Both the position numbers and the translations under genes were made by a program. Below are positions 51,350-62,860 of a stretch of 64,000 nucleotides of DNA, piece after piece. This stretch comes from Pogonophryne albipinna. Its lineage: Eukaryota; Chordata; Actinopteri; Perciformes; Artedidraconidae. The number at the start of each line of letters is the position of its first letter. Within the stretch, counting starts at the first letter, position 1. A model generated the notes under the pieces. It worked only from the letters and a program-made list of their open reading frames with translations. It ran no database searches and had not been told where the DNA came from. The stretch is taken from assembly GCA_028583405.1 (NCBI GenBank), contig CM053251.1, positions 12,535,495 through 12,599,494 on the forward strand, in the 5' to 3' direction.

Positions 51350-54300
51350 TGAGTGGCGTCCGTTGGTCTCCACGACAAACTGGAAGTAAAACATGTTTGT
51401 TGTAAACATTGTCAACAGATTCATATCTTACGTCTTGCCAGGCATACTGTTCAAATCTGTTTTTGGAGGAGGAAGAAATATCAGTTCTCTAACCACTAAG
51501 TCACTAACCAACTTTTAGAAAATCGCCAAAAACTGATGGCAAGCCAATGAAATCAAAGCAAAGCAATTGCTCTTAGACTTTGGATTGGCAGTAGTGTTTA
51601 AAATCTTTGCAAAGCTTCTCTCCTGTTTTTCTTCTGACTACATGCTTAGATCATTTTCAAAGAAGCCATCGCTGGGAAAATCCCAGCTGTGACTAATACC
51701 ATTACCGATGGCTTGCTTCCATGTCAGCCATTCACTCCAGAGTGGCAGCATGCAGGACACCAGGACATTGTTAACATTATTAATTACACCTGTATTTCTC
51801 TTACTATAGCTATGCCTCCTCTGCAATAGCGCTATGACATAACTGTTTTAACAATGATCAAAGTGTTGTTTTTTAGAATGTCGCAAATTGCGGTTTGTTG
51901 GGCTAGTTAAAAGAGGCTAAATCTATCATCATTTTACAAAGTACGGGATTGACTATATCGAGAAAAAATTATATATTAAGGACACAATTTACGAGTGCAA
52001 GTTGTTTAAATGATGGCCTAAATTGAATTAGCTTGTTCCCGTGTTTCGATTTGTAGTCACAAATTCAATGATTTCATAATTCTGGAGTACAAGGCCAGCA
52101 GTTGCCTCCTGCGTAAATTGCTTGTCCTTGTTTGCATGTAGAATGGATAGAGAATTTGTTCTCGTGGTTACTGGGGGATTTGTGTACTTGAAGTGGTGCA
52201 CTGCACTTAAAGCATTGTGGAGAAAGGCTGTCTGTTGTACTGTACTTATCTTCTGCGCACAAATGCTTGACCTCCTCCTTTCCTTCTATACGCCTATGCC
52301 TGGATTTGTATGAACTAAAGCAAAATCATGCACTTTAACAAAATAGTGCAAATAATGTTATGAAAAAATGGCAGCTTGAAATGGACTGGCTTGCAGTAGC
52401 TCTGCTTACCAGCTAGCTACTTGTATTGAACCATTAGCTACTTGTCTCTCTTTATACCAAAACAAATTACCTTTATTACATTTTTAGTTCATTCATGTTT
52501 TCTTAAACTTATGTAGTAGTTTATTCACCTTTTCACCGTTCGAAGCTATCTTCTGTTCCAGTAGCTTCTGTTATGTATTTAAACAGGGTTTCTTTTGATT
52601 TGTCATTCAACAAAACTGAAACATGGCATGTTTTTCTTTATTCTCAGCAACATTTATTTTAAAAACAATTATTATCTTGCTACTAGCAATAAAAGGATCT
52701 GATCATTTGTCTTCGAGCCCAGGCAAAGCAAACCCTAGGGGAGCAAGTGCTAGTTGTAACGCTGCTGAGGTGGAGTTTGGCTTTCTGCACAGGAGCAGAT
52801 GACTAGTGAGTAAGTGTTTCACTAATGTACTGCTGTGTCTGCGAATGACCAGTAATGCATTGCCATATGTTCTGGCTATGTGTTTGATACGAGTAGCTAG
52901 AAAAGGTCTGGTTCACAACAGATGCTAATAGGTTATGTTGAGGCCCTTTGCTTCACTATGAACAAGGGGTATCCACTACCTGTTTGATGGTTAACAAATC
53001 ACTGGATACTGAATTTAGCAATAACTTATATCATCAGAGTCAATCATCAATTCTCTTTGCTCCAGTCTCTGAACAAAGGTTTGGAGGTAGGTTCAGTTTC
53101 CTCAGAATATGCCTTTTATGGTTTTAAAGACTTAATAGGATAAATGGTACCCAAATGTACCAAGGAACACGGAAAATATAAACCTGGTTGTGGAAGAAGT
53201 ACTCAGATGTTCAAATTAGGTAAGATGAATAATAACACAATGTAAAATGATAGTCCTGTAAGACTTTACTTAAGATTACTTAATTCCTTATAAATATATA
53301 TATTATATTATTGGATTATAATTATTGATTCATTTATGCGTTCAACACTTTAATGTTGCAGATAGTGAAGGTAAAGCTTGTTTTTAACTTATACTGACGG
53401 ATAGTTTAATATGTAATAATGCATCATTAATAATGTATAAGTTGTTTATTTTGGATCTGAATCTGTAATGTAAATATAAATATTCCAAATGTTACAGAGA
53501 GGGTTTAAATCATGCCTAATATGTGTGTGTGCTCTTGTAGGTAGGCGTCCAAATGCTGTCTTTTAATTCTGGATTTGGTTTGACTCCATGATGAATTACA
53601 AACTCCACTGGTTGTATGAGAGTGCAGGGGAGGAAAAGTTTAAAAGGAATGCTCAACAACTCATTGTGCAATTAATTTGGGCAGAAGCCATTTTTACTTT
53701 ACCAGGCTGTGGCTGGTGAACCAAAAGATTAATTTGGAGACACTGATTGTCAAGTCATGTCGGTGCATTCATGCATGTGATGCTGCTTGTGTCAACGTTT
53801 ATCAATGTTGTTGCCATCGTGCTTGTTCTGCATTGTAAAGGCGTTTAATCCCAACGTCAGACACATGGTTAGCAATGGTGACCCTAATATTCTTTACTGT
53901 TGATATGTTGTTGTTAATCTTTCTGCTTAAGCATATATATTAACACCCCGTACATCCGCGGAAGTGTGTGTTTCCATGGCACAGTCAGGCTCTGCAGTCA
54001 GCGATAGGTGGGTGGATAAGTGGCATGGCAGTTGTGTCTAAAACATGCTTTGGTTCACCCCCAGGACCTCTGTGAATTAAATGTGAATGCAGCGCTGTTA
54101 TGCAAACACATTTTAAAAAACAGATGGATCAAAGGGAGTAAGAGAGAAGAAAGGAGAGTGGAAACAAAGGAGGGCAAATGGTGATGGAGAGTCAGGAAAA
54201 AACATATTGAGAACACTTTTGTTCCCTTTAAGACATGGGTTAAAGGAAATTAGTTGCGCAATAGTTGTGCATTGTTTTGCTTGATGCTTTTTCTGGTTAA

Positions 54301-56397
54301 GTGTACAGTATTCAGCATTCAGGGGAGATTGCTGCTGGCGTGTTGACATCTCATTTCAACCTGACACCCACAGCTTTCTCTTTCTCAGTATCTCTTATTT
54401 CTCAGTCTATCTTCCTCTGGCTGTCTTTCTCTCTCTGCCTCTTACATAAAAGGATCATCAGCATCACGTTTGCAGACCAGTTAGTGCCGGTCTAAACAGC
54501 TGTGGTGTTGACAGATTTCTACTGAATACACAGGGTTAAAGTGTTTAGTCCGTAATAATAATGTCCTCCGAACATTTGTTCTCTTAACAGTATTGGTTGA
54601 TTTGGTATTCTCTGTTAGGCATCAGTCATTGTTTGCTGCAAAACATTTTGCTTTCGGTTTCTCAATAATCGGCTCGTTAGCCAAAAATAAATGAAGAAAT
54701 GTTTGGTACAAAAAGCATCAGCTCGTTGTTCACTAGTTGTGAATTTAAAACAGTTTGGGACTTACAGTGCTGGACTGAGGAAACGTGTCGTCAGTATAAT
54801 TATCTTTCCTAATCCTTCATAGGCAATTTGTGATTTAAACCTTAAAGTACTAGACTAGAAACTATGTATGAAGATGCAAATGTTTCATGTACATTTCCAA
54901 GCAGGTTTTTTTATTTGTAAGTAAACACAGAGTATGGTGTTTCAACAAAGTGTGGCTAAATAAATACACTCCTTGTACATTTTAGCGCTTGATTTGTTCT
55001 GTTGTAACCGTCCAGATATTCACAGCTGCAGGAAACTGTTCTATTTAACCGCCCATCAAGCATACAGCAAGTGAGTGTTGCCTAAAATAGAGATTTGGCG
55101 TAGGATATCACGTGAAGACCAGTGGTGCAAGTTGTGTAACAGTTTCATTGAGTTCGTGGAGGTCGGAGCGAGCTGTGGACCCAATTACAGTCCTCCAAAC
55201 ATCGCTGCTGGGAACATGTGAAAGTGTGTGTCTTACATAAGAATCATAGTCAAGGATACATTTTTAATATTTATTTTCTCAGTTAACGGATTTATTGTTT
55301 GCCCTCCACTACATGTTATATAAGAGAGACAGTAAGGGATTTATTCAAGTTGAAAATGCCACGAGGAAACCAGGAAATATTCACATTTGAGTGGGTAGAA
55401 TTTTACCTGCTTATATTGGTTGTTGAATTAAGGTTCTGTGGATCGACAAATCATAACAAACGTGTGTCTGTGAAGGTCAAGCACAGCATGAATTACAGCA
55501 CACTGTGCACAAAGCAAAGACATTGTGATACTTTACTAATTGACTCACACAAGTCAAATAATATTTATACAAGTTTTAAGCTTTGAGTCTTAACACAAGA
55601 TAGGAGAAAAGTGTAATCATTATTGTTTTTGAGGCCACCAGTTTGGTAAAGCTATCAATGCAGTTCACCTTTAAGAGGCCATGAACTACATTTTTTAAAT
55701 ATCAATGAATCAAATGATATTGTGAAAGGGTTCAATCCCACCCAATCTGCAGCTCCCTTTTATGGAGGTTCTTACCGGGTTTTAGCTCATTGTTTAGCTG
55801 TCCGGCAACTACACTGTTTTGGATCAGTATCTCTAATAGTGTCTTTTTGGTGACAGCTGTTTTCCTGCTCCGCTGCAGGCAGAATGCAGATACAGTTAGC
55901 AGCTAGCTGGTGAACATAGAGGAGCATTGAGAGACACAGATATTACAGTCAGGAGTTGGAGACCAAAAACTGAGCTAAAATAGATTTAATGTATTCATCA
56001 GGGGGGCAGAAACATGAATAATGAATGATGATATTGCCCCATTTTTGCTCAATGTGTCAATAACAAAAATGTTTGTTAACTGTTTTGCTATACCGACTTA
56101 GAAGGCTGCCCCGAAGTGACCAAAACAATGGTAACTGTAGGTTTCATGAGAAACATTACATGAGGATAGACAGTAGTGCCTCACCCAGAATAGCCGATGC
56201 ATTTGATTGAATAGTCTGAAGTCTGATCTGTTGCACCTTTTACTATACTGACAGGGTCACCAAAAAATGTGTTTCTATTGACTCAGCTGTTGAAGTTAAG
56301 CTCTTGAACTGAGAAAACGACTTAGTGTAAAACACACACAGTTGTCGGTGTACTTTCTGCAGCCGACAGATCATCTTATCAAATTCCAGACACATCT

Positions 56398-56559
56398 GGT
56401 AACTGATGACCTGGTTTCCTGTCACCTGGTTTCCTGCCACCTGATGACCTGGTTTCCTGCGACCGGCCTCTATGACATGTGTCATAGAGGCCGGTCGCAG
56501 GAAACCAGGTCATCAGGTGGCAGGAAACCAGGTGACAGGAAACCAGGTCATCAGTTACC
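56398..56559. repeat. Perfect 162-bp palindrome
   Basis: Two 80-bp arms that I compared base by base are exact reverse complements, separated by only TG (56478-56479). Each arm contains ACCTGGTTTCCTG-type units, so the arms are also internally repetitive. Extrusion as a cruciform, or a long RNA hairpin in the cacna1e pre-mRNA, is possible. Confidence 0.93.
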
Positions 56560-56590
56560 GGCCTCTATGACATGTGTCATAGAGGCCGGT
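56557..56590. repeat. Second 34-bp palindrome sharing the centre of the first
   Basis: ACCGGCCTCTATGACA, TG, then its inverted copy TGTCATAGAGGCCGGT. It repeats the central part of the larger palindrome 95 bp downstream and overlaps its last three bases. Confidence 0.9.
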
Positions 56591-58784
56591 GGGGAATAAA
56601 ATCGAGGCCACTGGGCCAGCGCTGGCGGCAGAAGGGAATCTGCTGGGACATTGAGCTCAATTAAAATCCTTAATCTGGGCAAATAATGTGTAGCAAAAAG
56701 GACAACAGCTAGATCAATTTACGCACAGACCAATTTAAATCGGGGGGTTCTAAAATGGTCGATTATATCCTGCGGCAAGCAGACGGCACATGTGGACTTG
56801 ATGTTTTGATTAGAAGTCAAATGTCTCCCAAATGACGTGTGCCTGTGCATCACTCCACTTTTAGGGCTGATGATGGCACATGTTGTTTCTTGTGAACCTG
56901 TTACCCTCATGTTGTTAGGTTATTTCTGACATCTCCCTGATATGTATCCCCAGGTGTCACTGTCAGCTTCCCATCATGTTGTGTTACTGATGTCTGCTCT
57001 CCATTGTTGCCCCACTCTGCTGTCGCTCTTACACAGTGTGACACCTTGCTAAAGTCGCTGCTCTTTATACAGGATGAATAATTCAGCTAGGTGGGTGTTG
57101 GGAGTGATTCATTAGCCATCTGGCTCAAAGACAGACACACAGGAGTGAGTCATTGGCCACTTTCACCCCTGGACTGATTGGGCGTCACAAAAATGAAACT
57201 GAAGGCAGCGTTTGAAGATGGGTGGGGTCTGAACAAGGGAGTTTGAAGTTGCAAAGTGGACAAAGGTCTCCATAACATACGGCACTTGATTCGGCATTGC
57301 ATCAATTGTGATTGCAGTGCTGGTTTAAAACTGCCTGGCCCGCCTTTTCTGTGTGTCGTGTTAGTTTGCGGTGATGTTAGTAACATGACTTTATTACCAT
57401 CCACAGCTGGTATTGTTTATGTATGTCAATGTGTCTGTGGACTGATTTTTGTGACTCATTGCAACAGTGTGTTGGTAAGACCAACATGATGGTAGGGAAA
57501 GTAGGACAATGGAAAGCAGACCTTGGCCCCCCCACTGTACACACTTGGATGGTTTCCAGTTCAATAACATACACTTTACAATATGAGTTGTTTTGTAAAT
57601 TCAAATTTAGAATATATTTTCGCTTTACTACAAAATTACAATCGGCTTGCACAACACCAACTAGTTATTACAAAGAGTTTAGTGGTTACAACACTCACTA
57701 AAACATGACTCAATTTAGTAATGGTGCAACTCTATTAAGCAACTAATGTATTAGAATATGTTACTGGTGCAACACAATCCTGGAGGCTTTGGCTTCAGGG
57801 AAATTATTAGTCTGATGTCACGCAAAAATATTTTCAAACATTGCCAGGAAATTAAGATTTAAACTCTTGACAACTTCATGTGTATTATGCAAAGTGTTTA
57901 AAATATCAGGTGCAGTGGTCTCCACTCTAAATATAGTCTCATAATTGAACTGAACGAACAATAGCATACAGTCCCAGGTGGCTGTTCTTTGGGAACACAT
58001 AAACCAGCCCATTATTCTGACTAATCATGAATACATCTTTTTTTTTAATGTAATCCCAATTCAACAGAGCAGTATTAGTGTTGCCATTAGACACACGATG
58101 TTTTTTTGTCTCCAGATTTCAATCAAAGCCATTAATTTGTTGACGCATAATGTAGACGTTGACTCAGCTGCACATTACCATACAGAGCTGTGTGAGCGGT
58201 GAGCAACGTGATGCTGCTGATTGCTATAGTTTTTGGAGGCGTTCTTGGTGTAGGTGGAGGTGTGTGGGAGAGCCTGCATTCTGTGCATGTAATGAATTCA
58301 GCCTCTCCAGAGCCAGATTGGTTTAAAACTGTGCAACAGTGCTTCACTTAAGGAGACAAAGAGGAAGAGATTAGCCTCTCAGTATGAACATGAACTCGCC
58401 GCTGAATCGTTATACAGTTGAATCTGTAGAGGTATTTGTGTTTGTGACTGTCCTCTATGTTTTCTTGTCCCTTTGCTGTACTGAAAGCCCCGACAAAGTG
58501 ATACATTTTCCAATCTGCATTTATTCTATTATAATTTATCTATGTCGGGGTCGTTTTCACTCCCGCAAAGCTGGATGTTTTTGGAACTATGTTTTGAAAT
58601 GCAGGATAAACTTGGCCAATTAAGTTAACTAGAAGAAATCAAAGATATAAACTGAAACAGACTTAAAATAAGAAAAGAAAATGTTAACATCAATACAACT
58701 TTAAATACAATGTTGATTCAAATTCGGTTTTTGAATGTGTGAGAATGTTAGTTTCTAAGAGCAATTGGCGCTGCTCTGTACGAA

Positions 58785-58789
58785 CAAGG
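58785..58789. repeat. Target-site duplication of the LTR element, left
   Basis: CAAGG; the identical pentamer follows the right LTR at 62766-62770. Confidence 0.9.
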
Positions 58790-59179
58790 TGATACGAGGA
58801 ATGAAGCAGGTAGGACCCAAACGCAGATAACACTGATAATACCTTTATTTCAAGGGCTCTTATCTAATATATCACATGGACAAACAAAACACTCCACGGT
58901 GAACTCGGTCACAAACAAAAGAAGCACCAACACTGAACACAGGAAGAGACAAGACTAAATACAGGGCGGGGTAATCACGGGACGAGAAACAGCTGGGCAG
59001 GGGAGGAGAAACACAAGGACAACAGGTGAACACAATCAGACACTTAGACACACCAGGGAACTAACGACGGGAGGACAAACACAGGGAAAAGGACCAGACA
59101 ATAACCCAGAAGGAAAACATAACGGCAAACACCCAAACATACAAAACCACAAACGTGACATAACATGAGAATCGTGACA
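58790..59179 (-). repeat. 3' LTR
   Basis: 390 bp, the left copy. On the minus strand it starts TGTCACG, carries AATAAA near its end, and finishes TATCA. Confidence 0.92.
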
Positions 59180-59200
59180 GAACCCCCCCCTCAAGGGACG
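59180..59200 (-). other. Polypurine tract
   Basis: On the minus strand, TTGAGGGGGGGGTTC immediately precedes the 3' LTR. A purine run in this place primes plus-strand synthesis in LTR elements. Confidence 0.65.
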
Positions 59201-59484
59201 GATTCCAGACGTCCCTAAAAACCACAAAAGTCCAAAACCTCAAGCAGGGTGGGTGGAGGGGGTCCGGAGGAGGGACACAACACTAGGCGCACCAGGGTGG
59301 GTGGAGGGGGTCTGGAGGACGGGTTTTGGGCTGACAGCCCAGGAGCACAGCGGAGGGCCCGGAAGGGATCTCGGGCGGACGGCCCGGGGGCAAGGCAAAG
59401 TCCAAGGTGGAGATCTCGGGCGGACGGCCCGGGGGCAAGGTAGAGTCCATGGAGGGGCGAAGACCACAGCGGGCAAACTCAGGA

Positions 59485-59635
59485 GGCCGAGCATGAGGGT
59501 GAAGACCGCAGCACTCAGGGGGCCGGGCTCGAGGCCGAAGACCGCGGCTCTCAGGGGGCCGGGCTCGAGGCCGAAGACCACGGCTCTCAGGGGGCCGGGC
59601 TCGAGGGCGAAGACCGGACAGCTCCGGAGGCCGGG
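59485..59635 (-). repeat. Tandem array, 36-bp unit
   Basis: About four copies of GGGGGCCGGGCTCGAGGCCG-type units, encoding 12 residues each (ARPPESRGLRPR) in the element frame. Confidence 0.85.
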
Positions 59636-59769
59636 CAGGAAGGCGCTGACGGGACAGCTCCTGAGGCCGGGCAGGACCCGGTGTCGGTGGGACAGGCTTT
59701 GGCAGGATCCCCCACGGAAGAGGACCAGGAGTTGGCAGGACCCTCGGCGAGACAGGTAACGGCAGGACC

Positions 59770-60225
59770 TCCAACGGAACAAGACATGGGATTGGCAGGA
59801 CTCCCAGCGGGTCCTCCAACGGAACAGGACATACGGCTGGCAGGACCCCCGGCAGAAGAGCAGTCGGCGGGGCCTCCAACGGGACAGGACACAGGGTTGG
59901 CAGGACCCCCGGCAGGAGAGCAGTCACCGGGACCCCCAACGGCACCGGACATAGGACTGGCAGAACCCCCGGCAGAAGAGTAGTCGGCGGGACCTCCAAC
60001 GGCACAGGACACAGGGTTGGCAGGGCCCCCGGCAGAAGAGTAGTCGGCGGGGCCTCCAACGGGACAGGACACAGGGTTGGCAGGACCCCCGGCAGGAGAG
60101 TAGTCGGCGGGGCCTCCAACGGCACAGGACACAGGGTTGGCAGGACCCCCGGCAGGAGAGTAGTCGGCGGGGCCTCCAACGGCACAGGACACAGAGTTGG
60201 CAGGACCCCCAGCGGAACCTCCAAC
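59770..60225 (-). repeat. Tandem array, 60-bp unit
   Basis: Seven to eight copies of a 60-bp unit (GGTTGGCAGGACCCCCGGCA followed by GGAGAGTAGTCGGCGG). The unit length is a multiple of three: 20 residues, VLPTLCPVPLEAPPTTLLPG. Confidence 0.92.
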
Positions 60226-60239
60226 GACACTTGGGTAGG

Positions 60240-61320
60240 GACTTGAGTGGGAACTCGATCAGAGACTCAAGAGGTGACTCGAGAGGGAACTCGAGAGGTG
60301 ACTTGAGAGGGGACTCGAGAAGAGACTCGAGAGGGGACTCGAGAAGAGACTCGAGAGGGGACTCGAGAGGGGACCTGAGAGGGAACTCGAGAGGAGACTT
60401 GAGAGGGAACTCAAGAGGGGACTTGAGAGGGAACTCGAGAGGGGACTTGAGAGGGGACTCGAGAAGAGACTCGAGAGGGGACCTGAGAGGAGACTCGAGA
60501 GGGGACCTGAGAGGAGACTCGAGAGGAGACTTGAGAGGGGACTCGATAGGGAACTCGAGAGGTGACTTGAGAGGGGACTCGAGAAGAGACTCGAGAGGTT
60601 ACTTGAGAGGGGACTCGGGTAGGAACTTGAGAGGAGACTTGAGAGGAGACTCGAGAGGGGACTCGAGAGGTGACTTGAGAGGGGACTCGAGAAGAGACTC
60701 GAGAGGGGACCTGAGAGGGAACTCGAGAGGTGACTTGAGAGGGGACTCGAGAAGAGACTCGAGAGGTGACTTGAGAGGGGACTCGGGTAGGAACTTGAGA
60801 GGAGACTTGAGAGAGGACTTGAGAGGGAACACGGGAGGATACTTGAGAGGGAACTCGAGAGGAGACTTGAGGGGGAACTCGAGAGGAGACTCGAGGGGGG
60901 ACCTGAGAGGGAACTTGAGAGGGAACTCGAGAGAGGGCTTGAGAGGGAACACGGGAGGATACTTGAGAGGGAACTCGAGAGGAGACTTGAGAGGAGACTC
61001 GAGAGGGGACTCGAGAGGTGACTTGAGAGGGGACTCGAGAAGAGACTCGAGAGGGGACCTGAGAGGGAACTCGAGAGGTGACTTGAGAGGGGACTCGAGA
61101 AGAGATTTGAGAGGAGACTTGAGAGAGGACTTGAGAGGGAACACGGGAGGATACTTGAGAGGGAACTCGAGAGGAGACTTGAGGGGGAACTCGAGAGGAG
61201 ACTCGAGGGGGGACCTGAGAGGGAACTTGAGAGGGAACTCGAGAGAGGGCTTGAGAGGAGACTCGAGAGGTAGCTCGAGAGGAGACTTGAGAGGGAACTG
61301 GAGAGGAGACTTGGGACGGT
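60240..61320 (-). repeat. Tandem array of 12/15-bp units, about 1.1 kb
   Basis: Dozens of short units GACTCGAGAGG and variants (GACTTGAGAGG, GAACTCGAGAGG, GACTCGAGAAG). They form higher-order blocks that recur, for example 60840-60960 against 61140-61260. In the element frame they read R/Q-V-P-S or R-V-S-S. All unit lengths keep the frame. Frames on the opposite strand (Gly-Asp-Ser-Arg runs) are shadows. Confidence 0.92.
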
Positions 61321-61350
61321 TGGTTCGCCAACAGAACACGAGGGGAACGA

Positions 61351-61690
61351 GGTGCTGGAGTCGGCCGGTACGCCGACAGGACTCTGGGAGCTGGCGTCGG
61401 CTGGGGAGCCAGCAGGAGATGAGGTGCTGGAGTCGGCCGGTACGCCGACAGGACTCGGGGAGCTGGCGTCGGCTGGAGAGCCAACAGGAGACGAGGTGCT
61501 GGAGTCGGCCGGTACGCTGACAGGACTCGGGGAGCTGGCTTTGGCTGGAGAGCCAACAGGAGACGAGGTGCTGGAATCGGCCGGTACGCCGACAGGACTC
61601 GGGGAGCTGGCGTCGGCTGGAGAGCCAGCAGGAGACGAGGTGCTGGAGTCGGCCGGTACGCCGACAGGACTCGGGGAGCTGGCTTTGGCT
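61351..61690 (-). repeat. Tandem array, 72-bp unit
   Basis: Five copies starting at 61351, 61423, 61495, 61567 and 61639 (GGTGCTGGAGTCGGCCGGTA...), each 24 codons, with a few substitutions between copies. Confidence 0.92.
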
Positions 61691-62363
61691 GGTAAGCCAG
61701 TCCTGGAGCCGAAACTGGAGTCGGGACCATGGCTACTGGGGCCGGAACCATGGCTGTGTGGGCCGGTTCCGTAGCCGGAACCATGCCTGCTGGGCACGGA
61801 ACCGGAACACGGGACCATGGCTGTGTGGGATGGTACTGGAGCACGAAACCATGGCTGTGTGAGCCGATACTGGAGCATGGAGCCATGGCTGCTGGGGCCT
61901 GTACTGGGGCTGGAGCCATGGCTCTTGGGGCTCGGGCTGCTAGCTTAGCCTTGCGACTCCTTCTCTTAGCAGCCGCCTGAATACTCCGTGGACCTCCATA
62001 AGCCAGCCGAGTTCCAGAATACGACTCCTGGACAGGAGCAGGAACTGGGGCAGAAGCATGGGTTGACTTCAGACGGAACCCAGCGAGGCGTATGGTACCA
62101 GGTTGGGAATTGGGAGACAGGGAGCTAGCATGCCTGGGGCTAGCAGGCCGGGAATCACACACCGAGAGGAAATTCGAAATCCAGCCAGGTAAGAATCTCA
62201 CCAAGCCTGGTTTCTCCGTAGCCATCTGGCGCGCCTCTGCCAAAACAGCCTCTCGCTGCTGAACTCCGGACGTTCCCCTCCATTCACCATAGCTGCAAGC
62301 CAGCAAGCAGGTGAATGAATACAGCTCCCTTTCAAATGGATCTTCTGCTGGGTCCATTTCTCG

Positions 62364-62373
62364 GTTGGTGCTT
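62364..62373 (-). other. Putative self-priming site of the LTR element
   Basis: On the minus strand AAGCACCAAC starts three bases inside the 5' LTR edge. It is the exact complement of GTTGGTGCTT inside the LTR (62508-62517), where the RNA 5' end could lie upstream of the AATAAA at 62430-62435. No tRNA-type TGG start is present at the usual place. This matches the Tf1/sushi self-priming scheme; inferred. Confidence 0.5.
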
Positions 62374-62375
62374 TC

Positions 62376-62765
62376 TGATACGAGGAATGAAGCAGGTAGG
62401 ACCCAAACGCAGATAACACTGATAATACCTTTATTTCAAGGGCTCTTATCTAATATATCACATGGACAAACAAAACACTCCACGGTGAACTCGGTCACAA
62501 ACAAAAGAAGCACCAACACTGAACACAGGAAGAGACAAGACTAAATACAGGGCGGGGTAATCACGGGACGAGAAACAGCTGGGCAGGGGAGGAGAAACAC
62601 AAGGACAACAGGTGAACACAATCAGACACTTAGACACACCAGGGAACTAACGACGGGAGGACAAACACAGGGAAAAGGACCAGACAATAACCCAGAAGGA
62701 AAACATAACGGCAAACATCCAAACATACAAAACCACAAACGTGACATAACATGAGAATCGTGACA
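62376..62765 (-). repeat. 5' LTR
   Basis: 390 bp, the right copy, essentially identical to the left LTR. It is the promoter-bearing LTR for the minus-strand transcript. Confidence 0.92.
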
Positions 62766-62860
62766 CAAGGTGTGAAAGGGTGAACGACTTGTAGTATGCA
62801 AAGTGATATGAAGGATCGTAAGGCCTGATAAAGCCCTATATAAATACAGTCCATTTACCA
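62766..62860 (+). repeat. RTE-like LINE/SINE 3' tail
   Basis: GTGTGAAAGGGTGAACGACTTGTAG, then AAAGCCCTATATAAATACAG and TCCATTTACCATTT, the familiar 3' end of fish RTE-type elements (normally AAAGCGCTATATAAATACAG). The LTR element inserted at its edge: the CAAGG duplication is its first bases here. Confidence 0.6.

Larger units (their letters stand above)
59283..62357 (-). pseudogene. Single long reading frame of the LTR element, broken by two stops
   Basis: The frame starts at ATG 62357, 18 bp after the 5' LTR (MDPAEDPFERELYSF), and runs 1,025 codons to a stop at 59283-59285. It is interrupted only by TGA at 60411-60413 and 60267-60269. Both replace a CGA used at the same place in neighbouring repeat units, so both look like CpG decay. 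Order: a unique N-terminal part of about 160 residues (LLACSYGEWRG, GWISNFLSV); Pro/Ala-rich linker; 24-residue repeats (APRVLSAYRP, APRLLLALQP); a long Arg-Val-Pro-Ser-Gln region of 4-5-residue units; 20-residue units (LCPVPLEAPP); 12-residue units (ARPPESRGLRPR). No enzyme motif is present. The MDPAE start resembles fish sushi-type gag, otherwise unrecognised. Intact, it would be an extremely repetitive, disordered protein. The first uninterrupted part is 62357-60411 (648 residues). Confidence 0.6.
58790..62765 (-). mobile_element. Young non-autonomous LTR retrotransposon, Tf1/sushi-like
   Basis: 3976 bp, minus orientation: 5' LTR 62765-62376, interior 62375-59180, 3' LTR 59179-58790. The LTRs are 390 bp each, begin TGTCACGATTCTC and end CGTATCA, and I saw one difference between them (C/T near position 59132 versus 62717). 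A 5-bp duplication CAAGG flanks the element. There is a putative self-priming site next to the 5' LTR and a GAGGGGGGGG polypurine tract next to the 3' LTR. No gag zinc knuckle, protease, reverse transcriptase, RNase H or integrase motif is visible, so mobilisation would need proteins from another element. It sits antisense within cacna1e intron 3. Confidence 0.92.

Noticed and set aside
56342..56599. 85-codon frame across the palindrome
   Set aside because: It arises from short repeats and inverted symmetry, with no support as coding.
60231..61520. 429-codon plus-strand frame of Gly-Asp-Ser-Arg repeats
   Set aside because: It is the opposite strand of the short-unit tandem array. The LTR orientation, the start next to the 5' LTR and the polypurine tract all place the real frame on the minus strand.
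59500..61700. CRISPR-like regular repeats
   Set aside because: The units are contiguous tandem repeats without unique spacers, inside an LTR element of a eukaryotic genome.
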